9,306 nucleotides of DNA from an uncultured Sporolactobacillus sp. (GTDB taxonomy: Bacteria > Bacillota > Bacilli > Bacillales > Sporolactobacillaceae), in contig UQRJ01000096.1 of NCBI GenBank assembly GCA_900543345.1, positions 1 through 9,306 of the forward strand, written 5' to 3'. The stretch's first letter is position 1. Every line of letters begins with the position of its first letter. Below are positions 1 to 6,067 of this stretch, piece by piece. Below the pieces are notes generated by a model. The model saw nothing but the letters and a program-made list of their open reading frames with translations, was not told the DNA's origin and did not search any database. Made by a program: the position numbers and the translations under genes.

Positions 1-46
1 AGATGTCTTAGGGTCTCGTGGGCTCGGAGATGTGTATAAGAGACAG
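1..46. other. Illumina Nextera i7 sequencing adapter (non-genomic)
   Basis: Positions 13-46 match the 34-nt Nextera transposase Read 2 adapter exactly, ending in the 19-bp Tn5 mosaic end AGATGTGTATAAGAGACAG at 28-46. Positions 1-4 (AGAT) match the end of the P7 flow-cell oligo, and 5-12 (GTCTTAGG) fill the 8-nt i7 index slot. The reverse complement, CCTAAGAC, corresponds from memory to Nextera XT v2 index N726. The order P7 tail, index, adapter, insert is exactly that of a library molecule. This is leftover library sequence, not a natural transposon, and genomic sequence begins at 47. Confidence 0.98.
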
Positions 47-145
47 GCTTTGAGCAGTCTACTTCAATATTTTGCTGATAAAAAAGAGAGTACCTCAAAA
101 ACATCTTCGCTGATAGGCTACTCTCTTGATCCATATACAGTTTGA
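47..145 (+). CDS. C-terminal fragment of an unidentified protein, cut by the contig end
   Basis: An open frame enters directly from the adapter junction and runs for 32 codons to a TGA at 143-145. The encoded peptide begins ALSSLLQYFADKKE and ends SLDPYTV: a plausible amphipathic helix followed by a polar tail. No start codon is visible because the upstream part is missing. I do not recognise the family. Contigs often break at repeated elements, so a transposase C-terminus is one possibility, but nothing in the 32 residues proves it. The following 172 bases (146-317) are AT-rich, and I see no gene, clear terminator or terminal repeat in them. Confidence 0.35.
   Translation, partial: ALSSLLQYFADKKESTSKTSSLIGYSLDPYTV
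84..127. repeat. Imperfect inverted repeat near the contig end
   Basis: The arm AAGAGAGTACCT at 84-95 is the reverse complement of 115-127 apart from one extra C, with a 19-nt spacer. GCTGATA also occurs directly just before the left arm (74-80) and at the edge of the right arm (109-115). The structure lies inside the truncated reading frame and has no T-tract, so it is not a convincing terminator. Confidence 0.4.
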
Positions 146-317
146 TTGGGAAATAGCGAATCCCTGTTACTTAAAAAATTGTGTTATCATTTCTTGAATC
201 TAAAAAAGTTGCACAACACGATTGAACGTCCTTCTTGCTTATCAGCGTACAAGTGTATCAAATGATTCTTGTAAATTAAAAACAACAACAGCAAGATTAA
301 CTTTTCCGCTCGCTTCT

Positions 318-1208
318 TTAACTATAAAATAGCTGCAAATTGATATCCTGATCGTGATTGCCAAATCCCTTCCCGAAAATCGTACACCCGCCTTGATGTA
401 CGGCGTCTTTTTTTACTGCAAAGCGTATCGTCCACGTCTCTCTATTCGTATCGAGGGCATCCAGCGAAACTGGTGTAAACGGTTGACCGTCCAGATAGGT
501 TCCATGATCGGTAATCCGCAGTATTTTCAAAACTCCATATTGATTTACATTATCCGGCACCCAGCTCGGTGTATACTTGCCCCGGATGTCGGAGAAATCA
601 CCGCTGCTGGTCCACGTCCCTATTTCGACGCCATTAATATAAAAAGTGATGTCAGAGGGCCAGACATTATTGGAGAAAGGGAACTCCGATCCTAACTCCA
701 TCGATAAATCGAGCATCTCCAAATGTTCATTATCGGTTAAAAAATTAGGCGTCTGATACTCGACAAATCCCTTGCAAAACCAGATCATGCCCGCATTCAT
801 CCGGTCAGGATCCATAAAATACTTCGGGTTATCAACTTTTCCGATATAGTCGTGTTTGCCGGCCAGCCCGCATGAAGGTTTGATTGAGAAATTCGTATAG
901 TGTCCGACTGGAATGGATGTTTCATGGACGGCAAAAGACGGATAAATTTTACGTGGAAACTTAATCGAAATGTGATCAACCTTCAGCCGGGAAAATTTCT
1001 GATGACCAATTTTTTCGAAAGCGATGATACCGGCGTCGGCTAATTTTTCCAGGTGCATCAGTACGATTGTACTGCTTAGCCCCAAAGAACCGGCCAATTC
1101 CTTGACACTCATTCTTTTCTGCGAAAGCATTTGAATGATTTGTAAACGTACCTCACTGGCCAAAGCCTTATAAGCTTTCAAGGAAGATTTCGATATATCC
1201 AGCTGCAT
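318..1208 (-). CDS. ArsR-family transcriptional regulator with large C-terminal effector domain
   Basis: A 296-residue protein. Residues about 10-80 form a winged helix-turn-helix of ArsR type (ALASEVRLQIIQML, then ELAGSLGLSSTIVLMHLEKL as helix-turn-recognition helix). The metal-sensing ELCVCD signature is absent, so metal sensing is unlikely. Residues about 85-296 form a separate, probably beta-rich domain starting near VGHYTNFSIKPSCGLAG with a MIWFCKGFVEY segment. I associate this layout with the predicted ArsR-type regulators of COG4189, found near glycoside hydrolase genes. The ATG at 1208 follows GGAGGG (complement of 1215-1220) at 6 nt. The gene is divergent from the GH43-transporter operon, so I infer a sugar-responsive local regulator; the ligand is unknown. 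Roughly 100-residue ArsR proteins are the norm, so the length marks a fused sensor. Confidence 0.85.
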   Translation of the reverse strand: MQLDISKSSLKAYKALASEVRLQIIQMLSQKRMSVKELAGSLGLSSTIVLMHLEKLADAGIIAFEKIGHQKFSRLKVDHISIKFPRKIYPSFAVHETSIPVGHYTNFSIKPSCGLAGKHDYIGKVDNPKYFMDPDRMNAGMIWFCKGFVEYQTPNFLTDNEHLEMLDLSMELGSEFPFSNNVWPSDITFYINGVEIGTWTSSGDFSDIRGKYTPSWVPDNVNQYGVLKILRITDHGTYLDGQPFTPVSLDALDTNRETWTIRFAVKKDAVHQGGCTIFGKGFGNHDQDINLQLFYS

Positions 1209-1239
1209 GGGTAGCCCTCCATAATCAATGTAAATATTA

Positions 1240-1269
1240 ATTAAATATATTTAATAAACATTAATGTTT
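1240..1269. promoter_or_regulatory. Two abutting perfect palindromes, candidate operator
   Basis: ATTAAATATATTTAAT at 1240-1255 is a perfect 16-bp palindrome and is directly followed by AAACATTAATGTTT at 1256-1269, a perfect 14-bp palindrome. The second contains AAACAT/ATGTTT half-sites also present in the palindrome at 1305-1318. It lies just downstream of the predicted -10 of the regulator gene, where a bound repressor would block initiation. The 16-bp element is pure A/T and so weaker evidence by itself. I infer binding by the adjacent ArsR-type protein. Confidence 0.5.
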
Positions 1270-1270
1270 C

Positions 1271-1298
1271 ATTATCTCCAATAATAAGTTGATTTCAA
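1271..1298 (-). promoter_or_regulatory. Predicted promoter of the ArsR-type regulator gene
   Basis: On the reverse strand, TTGAAA (complement of 1293-1298) and GATAAT (complement of 1271-1276) are separated by 16 bp; each matches the vegetative consensus at 5 of 6 positions. The start would fall near 1264, inside the palindrome at 1256-1269, and the other AAACAT palindrome lies just upstream of the -35. This arrangement suits autoregulation. Confidence 0.55.
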
Positions 1299-1304
1299 CG
1301 TTTT

Positions 1305-1318
1305 ATAAACATGTTTAT
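1305..1318. promoter_or_regulatory. Perfect 14-bp palindrome between divergent promoters, candidate operator
   Basis: ATAAACATGTTTAT reads identically on both strands and shares AAACAT/ATGTTT half-sites with the palindrome at 1256-1269; the two centres are 49 bp apart. It sits 6 bp upstream of the predicted -35 of the regulator gene and 9 bp upstream of that of the GH43 operon, so one bound dimer could affect both promoters. TGTTTATT at 1319-1326 could be a further half-site. Confidence 0.55.
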
Positions 1319-1327
1319 GTTTATTAT

Positions 1328-1355
1328 ATCACAAATTTGTTTTAAAATTTATAAT
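1328..1355 (+). promoter_or_regulatory. Predicted promoter of the GH43-transporter operon
   Basis: A perfect TATAAT -10 lies at 1350-1355, with a weaker ATCACA -35 (4 of 6) at 1328-1333 and a 16-bp spacer. The predicted start near 1362 directly precedes the cre site. The weak -35 would suit a promoter that is controlled rather than constitutive. Because the region is very AT-rich, a chance TATAAT cannot be excluded. Confidence 0.4.
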
Positions 1356-1362
1356 TATATTA

Positions 1363-1377
1363 TTGTAATCGTTTGCT
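1363..1377 (+). promoter_or_regulatory. Catabolite-responsive element (cre), CcpA operator
   Basis: TTGTAATCGTTTGCT matches every fixed position of the Bacillota cre consensus WTGNAANCGNWNNCW. It overlaps or directly follows the predicted start of the GH43 operon, a position where CcpA-HPr(Ser-P) typically represses. This implies the operon is shut down when preferred sugars are present. Confidence 0.75.
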
Positions 1378-1423
1378 TCATCGCCTAAGATTAATTTGTG
1401 CACAGAAAGGCCATGGAAATTAA

Positions 1424-1560
1424 CACAAAGTGATTCAGACGTCTGATGAAATTGAAAAAATCAGGATCCTAAGATAGCGCTTCAGCAGTTTGAAAGCGGT
1501 AGCAATGAATTCGCCCGGCTGGGAAATGCGCTTACGCACGGGCATGACATGGAGGAATAG
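1424..1560 (+). pseudogene. Frameshifted remnant of an unidentified gene in the GH43 leader
   Basis: Two protein-like frames meet at a run of six A (1455-1460). One is open from 1424 and reads KVIQTSDEIEK. The other continues as DPKIALQQFESG, then EFARLGNALTHGHDMEE, to TAG at 1558-1560. One extra A in the run would join them into about 45 codons. No credible start codon with a ribosome binding site is present, so I read this as the decayed 3' end of an older gene, or less likely a leader ORF. Its last codons contain the GGAGGA ribosome binding site of the GH43 gene, and its stop lies 2 nt before that gene's ATG. Family not recognised. Confidence 0.3.
1435..1446. promoter_or_regulatory. 12-bp perfect palindrome in the GH43 leader
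   Basis: TCAGACGTCTGA is a perfect palindrome about 60 bp downstream of the cre. It differs in sequence from the AAACAT palindromes. It could bind a second regulator or be chance; no flanking evidence separates these. Confidence 0.2.
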
Positions 1561-1562
1561 AA

Positions 1563-2546
1563 ATGGACCGTATCCTTAATCCAATTGTTCTTCAAAGAGC
1601 CGATCCTTTCGTTTATCGGCATTCGGATGGTTACTACTATTTTACGGGTTCCTATCCAAAATACGATCGCATTATCCTCAGGCGCGCGAAGCACTTGAAT
1701 GATTTGCAGGATGCTGAGGAATACGTTCTATGGCGGAGACACACCGCAGGGCCGATGAGCCATTTGATCTGGGCTCCCGAACTTCATTATATTGATCGGA
1801 AATGGTATATCTACTTCGCGGCGGCACCTAACAATAAAAGTGAGAACGAGACATTCAATCATCGTATTTTCGTTTTGGAAAATGACGGTACTGATCCGCT
1901 CTGTGGTCGTTGGGTGGAAAAAGGGCAGATTCATACCGGTTGGGAAACATTTGCTCTTGACTCAACGAGTTTTATCTATCGAGAAACACAGTATCTGGTA
2001 TGGGCTCAACAAGATCTGCAGATTGCCGGGCATTCCAATTTATACATTGCCAGGATGAAAAATCCGTGGACGTTGGATTCGCAACCAACGATGCTTTCAA
2101 AGCCGGAACTCCCTTGGGAAATCAAGGGATTCTGGGTCAACGAAGGGCCGGCCGTATTGGTTAAAAACGGTAAAATTTTTCTTACCTATTCTGCAAGCGC
2201 AACCGGTACGGATTATTGCATGGGTATGCTGACAGCAAGTGCCGATGCGGACTTGCTGGATCGTTCGTCCTGGACAAAACGGCAGCAACCTGTGTTTCAG
2301 AGCTGTGCGAAAAATCATCAATACGGTCCCGGACATAATTCTTTTACCGAGTCTGAGGATGGAACACAAACAATCGTCGTTTACCATGCCCGAAATTACA
2401 CCCATTTGGTCGGCGACCCACTTTATGAACCGAATCGTCATGCCCGTGCCCAGGTCGTTCATTTCGATCGAAACGGCGATCCCCTTTTTGGCTACCCGCT
2501 TCCCGACGACCGCTGGACCCCGAGAACGGCGGAAATATTGCCATGA
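1563..2546 (+). CDS. Glycoside hydrolase family 43, intracellular alpha-L-arabinofuranosidase/beta-xylosidase type
   Basis: A 327-residue single-domain GH43 five-bladed propeller enzyme. The inverting catalytic set is visible: general base Asp14 in RADPFVY, pKa-modulating Asp133 in ALDSTSF, general acid Glu194 in WVNEGPAVL. Other family marks are WAPELHYIDRKWYIYFAA (70-87), GPGHNSF with His258, and YHAR (274-277). These resemble the short arabinofuranosidase-type GH43 enzymes, but GH43 substrate assignment from sequence is unreliable. There is no signal peptide or C-terminal beta-sandwich module, so it should act in the cytoplasm on imported oligosaccharides. GGAGGA at 1551-1556 sits 6 nt before the ATG. 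The sugar symporter follows after 36 nt on the same strand and is presumably co-transcribed, with control by the divergent ArsR-type regulator and the cre. Confidence 0.9.
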   Translation: MDRILNPIVLQRADPFVYRHSDGYYYFTGSYPKYDRIILRRAKHLNDLQDAEEYVLWRRHTAGPMSHLIWAPELHYIDRKWYIYFAAAPNNKSENETFNHRIFVLENDGTDPLCGRWVEKGQIHTGWETFALDSTSFIYRETQYLVWAQQDLQIAGHSNLYIARMKNPWTLDSQPTMLSKPELPWEIKGFWVNEGPAVLVKNGKIFLTYSASATGTDYCMGMLTASADADLLDRSSWTKRQQPVFQSCAKNHQYGPGHNSFTESEDGTQTIVVYHARNYTHLVGDPLYEPNRHARAQVVHFDRNGDPLFGYPLPDDRWTPRTAEILP

Positions 2547-2582
2547 GCCCACTCACTTTATGGAGAAAAGAGGAGTAACAAA

Positions 2583-3833
2583 ATGGAAAACATTAAAAAG
2601 CCAGTCTTCTGGAATTTCGGCGGTATGTATTTTTTCTATTTTATGATCTGGCAATTCGTGTTCACTTTCCTGCCCTATTGGCTGACTGGTCCCGCCCATT
2701 TGGATACCGGCGAATCCGGCATTGTATTTTCAATCATGGCAGTGGTTGCCTTGTTTCTGGAACCGATCTACGGAATTATTCAGGACAAGCTTGGGCTTAA
2801 AAAGTATCTATTTGCGTTCGTTGTTTTATGTCTGATCCTGATTGGCCCGTTTGTTAACTTTGCCTTTATTCCATTATTGAAAGTGAACACCGTATTCGGC
2901 GCTGTGATGGGCGGCATTTTTCTCAGCTTATGCCTGAATTCGGGTGTCGGCGTTGTCGAATCGTACATTGAGCGTTCCAGTCGTGCCAATCATTTTGAAT
3001 ACGGCCACGTTCGCCTGTTTGGTTCATTGGCCGGTGGAACTGCCTCGTTCATCGGTGGGTTGATGTTCGTTCGGAATCCGTTTAGCATTTTCTGGGCCGG
3101 TTCGGTTTCCGCTATTATTCTCGGCCTGCTATTATGGGCAGTCCGGATAAGAAAACTAGACTATGAGAAACATGAAACCGCAACCGAAGAGAAAGCTTAT
3201 GTCAATAAAGAAAATATCGCGAAAGTCCTGAAAGGTAAAAGCTTCTGGGGCCTGTGCATTCTGATCATCGGCAGTGCCTGCATGTACGATGTCTTTGATC
3301 AACAATTTCCAAATTATTTTGCCAGTTTCTTCCAGATAAAGTCCGCCGGGGAAACCTTCTTTAGTCGCGTGGTATCCATACAGATTTTCATGGAAGCGGC
3401 TTTTATGGTCGTAGCTCCCTGGTTTATCAATAAAATCGGCGCTAAAAAGGGACTCATCCTCTATGGCGTCATTCTCTGCGTCCGTATATTGGGTTGTGCG
3501 TTTCTCACCAATATCTGGATGCTCACATTCTGGAGATTGCTGGCATCGCTTGAAATGCCACTGATGCTCGTTTCGATTATGAAATACATTACGAGTGTTT
3601 TCGACGTTCGGCTTTCGGCAACTGTTTACATGCTTGGCTTCAATTTTGCCAAGCAGGTCGGAGTGACTATCTTCTCCTACGTCATGGGCCGGATGTACAT
3701 TATGCTTGGTTTTCACAATGCCTACATTTTCCTCGGCCTCGCTGTCTTAATGCTGACCTTATTTGGCAGCGCATTAATGGTTGATGATAAAAAGAAAAAA
3801 ATGCTGGAACCCAGCAGTACGGCTTCCAGCTGA
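2583..3833 (+). CDS. LacY-type oligosaccharide:H+ symporter (MFS)
   Basis: A 416-residue 12-TM permease similar to E. coli LacY along its length, with nearly matching numbering. Conserved by eye: Glu126 and Arg144 (VVESYIE, VRLFG), the YDVFDQQFPNYF block with Asp236 and Asp239, Arg301 in CVRILG, Glu324 in LEMP, KYITSVFDVRLSAT (334-347) and Lys357. Not conserved: LacY Trp151 aligns with Gly151, Glu269 with Ile268, and His322 with Ala321; a Glu271 appears where LacY has Asn272. The proton-coupling glutamate is kept, but the galactoside-stacking Trp and two sugar-site residues are lost, so lactose is an unlikely substrate. Cotranscription with GH43 points to arabino- or xylo-oligosaccharide uptake (inference). 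AGGAG at 2571-2575 precedes the ATG by 7 nt. The charged cytoplasmic linker (about 188-220) and tail suit the family. Confidence 0.88.
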   Translation: MENIKKPVFWNFGGMYFFYFMIWQFVFTFLPYWLTGPAHLDTGESGIVFSIMAVVALFLEPIYGIIQDKLGLKKYLFAFVVLCLILIGPFVNFAFIPLLKVNTVFGAVMGGIFLSLCLNSGVGVVESYIERSSRANHFEYGHVRLFGSLAGGTASFIGGLMFVRNPFSIFWAGSVSAIILGLLLWAVRIRKLDYEKHETATEEKAYVNKENIAKVLKGKSFWGLCILIIGSACMYDVFDQQFPNYFASFFQIKSAGETFFSRVVSIQIFMEAAFMVVAPWFINKIGAKKGLILYGVILCVRILGCAFLTNIWMLTFWRLLASLEMPLMLVSIMKYITSVFDVRLSATVYMLGFNFAKQVGVTIFSYVMGRMYIMLGFHNAYIFLGLAVLMLTLFGSALMVDDKKKKMLEPSSTASS

Positions 3834-3885
3834 CAGACGGCAATTATGATTGGACTGGATGAATAAAAGCAAAATCGGACAGATT

Positions 3886-3929
3886 GAAACAGCCGGGGAG
3901 AATGTGTGCCAATTCTCCGCGGCTGTTTC
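3886..3929. terminator. Long hairpin between convergent transporter genes
   Basis: An 18-bp stem with one mismatch (3886-3903 with 3912-3929) and an 8-nt loop; the arms begin GAAACAGCCG and end CGGCTGTTTC. It lies between the ends of two convergent genes, as expected of a shared terminator. No T-tract follows on either strand, so it may instead protect 3' ends or act only weakly. Confidence 0.5.
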
Positions 3930-3997
3930 CGCATGATTGCCTGCCCGAAAAGCTTCAGGCTACTCTGAAACTAAATGATTCATTTTCCGTCCCCTGC

Positions 3998-5197
3998 TTA
4001 GGATTCCACGATGCGTAAGTGCTTCTGATCGGGAAGAAAGAGTGTAATCACCGAAGCGATCAGCGGTAGGAAAACGATCAGGTCGAAAACCATGCGTACA
4101 CTGTACAGATCGCTTAGCCACCCGAAGAGTGTCGCACCGATCCCGCCGGCACCGATGCCAAAGCCGACCATCATCCCCGAGACGAGACCAATGTTTTTCG
4201 GAAACATCAGCTGCCCATAAACGACCGTGACAGCAAAAGACGAAAGCACAAACAAGCCAAACAGGAACAGCACAATGATCGAAGTGATACCGTGTACGTG
4301 CGGAAGCAGCCAGGCGAACGGAATCGTCACAACCATCGAAGTAAATAGCAGCCATTTGTGGCTGATCCGATCCGACAGGCGCCCGCCGAGGAACGTGCCG
4401 AGTGCGCCGGCGGCCAGAAAAAGAAAAGTCATTAGATCGCCATATTTCAGCGGTATCCCTTGATGCAGGTATAGAAACGGCAGAAAACCGGCGACGCCGA
4501 TCTGCGTCCATGAACGGAAAATGACGACAATCGTTAGCAGGATCAGGCTCCCGGGCCGATTCCGTCCCTGGATTGTTGCTTGGCGCGCTTTGTTGCGGAT
4601 CAGGCTTTTTTTATACCATGGCATGACCGACCAGACCAGTACAAGACCGGCCGCCGTCGCCAAAGCAAACCAGCCGAGTCCGTGTAAACCGGTCGCAATC
4701 AGAAACAGTGGTAACAGCAGCGGCCCGCATGCCTGACCGAAGTTACCGCCGACCTGGAAGATAGCCTGCGCCGTTCCGCGTGCCGTTCCGGCGGCCATGT
4801 ATGCGCCGCGCGAAGCTTCCGGATGAAAAATTCCCGATCCCATTCCGGAAATTCCGACAAGCAGAAGCAGTACCCAGTACGCCGGGGCAAATCCCGATGC
4901 CGTTAGGCCGAAGCCACATAGGCAGATGCCGACGGGAAGAAACCACGAACGCGGGCGGCGATCGGTAATAATCCCGAAGATTGGCTGCGACACGGAAGAT
5001 GTCACCATCGATACAAATAGAATCACGCCCGATTGAAGATAATTCAAATGAAAAGTTTCTTTATATAGGGGTAACAGAGCGGGGACAAGTCCTGTCGTCA
5101 TCACGTCATTGATAAAATGCGTCAGACTGAGACTGATCAATTGCCGCTTGGCCGCCAGACGGCGCTTTTTTCCCCTGCTATGTATTACCGCTTGCAT
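3998..5197 (-). CDS. MFS exporter of the fosmidomycin-resistance (Fsr) family
   Basis: A 399-residue, 12-TM protein. Family marks are THFINDVMTTGLVPALLPLY in TM1 (26-45), ITDRRPR in the loop after TM2 (77-83), the Fsr-typical GIFHPEASR (122-130) and FQVGGNFGQACGPLL (147-161). A basic cytoplasmic linker (about 194-216, KKSLIRNKARQATIQ) divides the two six-helix halves. Fsr-family members export small molecules using the proton gradient; E. coli Fsr gives fosmidomycin resistance, but the natural substrate here cannot be predicted. The ATG at 5197 has a purine-rich AAGGAAGGG (complement of 5209-5217) 11 nt upstream, slightly long. The N-terminus has a basic extension (residues 1-18). It converges on the LacY-like gene, and the VanZ-like gene lies 86 bp upstream on the same strand. 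Confidence 0.87.
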   Translation of the reverse strand: MQAVIHSRGKKRRLAAKRQLISLSLTHFINDVMTTGLVPALLPLYKETFHLNYLQSGVILFVSMVTSSVSQPIFGIITDRRPRSWFLPVGICLCGFGLTASGFAPAYWVLLLLVGISGMGSGIFHPEASRGAYMAAGTARGTAQAIFQVGGNFGQACGPLLLPLFLIATGLHGLGWFALATAAGLVLVWSVMPWYKKSLIRNKARQATIQGRNRPGSLILLTIVVIFRSWTQIGVAGFLPFLYLHQGIPLKYGDLMTFLFLAAGALGTFLGGRLSDRISHKWLLFTSMVVTIPFAWLLPHVHGITSIIVLFLFGLFVLSSFAVTVVYGQLMFPKNIGLVSGMMVGFGIGAGGIGATLFGWLSDLYSVRMVFDLIVFLPLIASVITLFLPDQKHLRIVES

Positions 5198-5226
5198 CGG
5201 AAAGACATCCCTTCCTTCGTAAATTT

Positions 5227-5255
5227 ATCTTATCGGTAATTACTTCAAGACGCAA
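5227..5255 (-). promoter_or_regulatory. Possible promoter of the Fsr-family gene
   Basis: On the reverse strand, TTGCGT (complement of 5250-5255) and TAAGAT (complement of 5227-5232) are 17 bp apart, in the 86-bp gap between the VanZ-like stop and the exporter start. The matches are moderate (3 of 6 and 4 of 6), so read-through from the VanZ-like gene is an alternative. Confidence 0.3.
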
Positions 5256-5283
5256 TATTCGCTGTCGGGCAATCTTTTCACAT

Positions 5284-5958
5284 TTAGTCGCCATCGGCTT
5301 TTTCAATCCGTTGCTCATTCGGACGTTGCTTTTTTTCATTCGCGTTAGGGGTGTGCTTCTGCCCGGCACCACTGTGCGACCTGGATTGGGTATACATGCG
5401 GCAACCGGACCGATAGATCAACCACCCGACAACCGTCCCCGCCACATTACAGAGGACGTCGTCGATATCGGTAATCCTGCCGGTCAGTCCGAGAAGCGCC
5501 TCTAACAATTGCAGTAACTCAATGCTCACGGAGATACATAGGCCGATACCGATTGTCCGCATCATCGAGCGGTGCCGATCAAGCAACGGTACAAACACAC
5601 CGATCGGCACAAACAGGAGCACATTACCGCCGACATTTGCCAAAATCAGTTTTATCGTAAAAAATATATCACCATTATAGGCGGTACCGATCGAGGCAAC
5701 CTCCCTGGCGATGAAAATAAGCGGAACCAAATTAATACTGCCGGTTGCATAGCCGCGGCGCCCGGCACCGGTCGGACCAAGCGTTAGCAGAGCAAGAGCC
5801 AACAAATAAAACATCATACAGGCCAGGACAGCCTCACTCTTCAGATCAGTGGATCGACCGCCCCGGCGAAAAATCAGCCACACGACTCTGCCGGCCAAAA
5901 ACAGCACGATCCCAAGCACTGCCATTGAAAAAGATGTGCGTAAAAAATAGATAATCAA
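5284..5958 (-). CDS. VanZ-like membrane protein
   Basis: 224 residues when started at TTG 5956-5958. That codon has GGAGGG (complement of 5965-5970) 6 nt upstream. The longer frame from ATG 6024 begins within the terminator of the upstream gene and lacks a properly spaced ribosome binding site. About five membrane segments are visible (roughly 8-30, 43-60, 107-126, 135-157, 166-183). VanZ-family motifs are INLVPL (75-80), GNVLLFVPIG (111-120), SIELLQ (145-150) and DIDDVLCNVAGTVVGW (164-179). The final ~40 residues are hydrophilic and charged, probably a cytoplasmic tail. VanZ of Tn1546 gives low-level teicoplanin resistance, but most chromosomal VanZ-like proteins have no assigned role, and no van cluster is present here. 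The gene is co-oriented with pip and the exporter. Confidence 0.8.
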   Translation of the reverse strand: MIIYFLRTSFSMAVLGIVLFLAGRVVWLIFRRGGRSTDLKSEAVLACMMFYLLALALLTLGPTGAGRRGYATGSINLVPLIFIAREVASIGTAYNGDIFFTIKLILANVGGNVLLFVPIGVFVPLLDRHRSMMRTIGIGLCISVSIELLQLLEALLGLTGRITDIDDVLCNVAGTVVGWLIYRSGCRMYTQSRSHSGAGQKHTPNANEKKQRPNEQRIEKADGD

Positions 5959-6000
5959 GAAGTTCCCTCCGCAGAAGTCATCGACAGTCGCTATTCCACA

Positions 6001-6052
6001 TAAAAAAACGCCGACCGGCAACATGCTCCCGGAGCAGGGTAGACCGGCGGCG
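6001..6052 (-). terminator. Intrinsic terminator of the pip-like gene
   Basis: On the reverse strand, a G+C-rich 9-bp stem with one bulged base (6044-6052 with 6009-6018) closes over an inner GCTCC/GGAGC hairpin (6025-6035). Seven T follow (complement of 6002-6008). It begins 15 nt after the pip stop codon. The ATG that would open the longest VanZ frame is inside it. Confidence 0.75.
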
Positions 6053-6067
6053 GTTCTTTCTCGTCAT

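Noticed and set aside
28..46. Natural Tn5/IS50-like transposon end
   Set aside because: The mosaic end sits in the full Nextera adapter with index and P7 tail, so it comes from library preparation.
318..1208. Arsenic or metal resistance regulator
   Set aside because: The ELCVCD metal site is missing, no metal transport genes are adjacent, and the neighbours are a glycosidase and a sugar permease.
3156..3716. 186-residue reverse reading frame
   Set aside because: Antisense to the LacY-like permease, with no ribosome binding site and polar low-information composition.
3960..4511. 183-residue reverse reading frame
   Set aside because: A shifted frame within the Fsr-family gene; Arg/Cys-rich and without motifs.
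5284..5958. Glycopeptide resistance cluster
   Set aside because: Only a VanZ-like gene is present; there is no ligase, VanH/VanX or VanRS, and isolated VanZ-like genes are common in this phylum.
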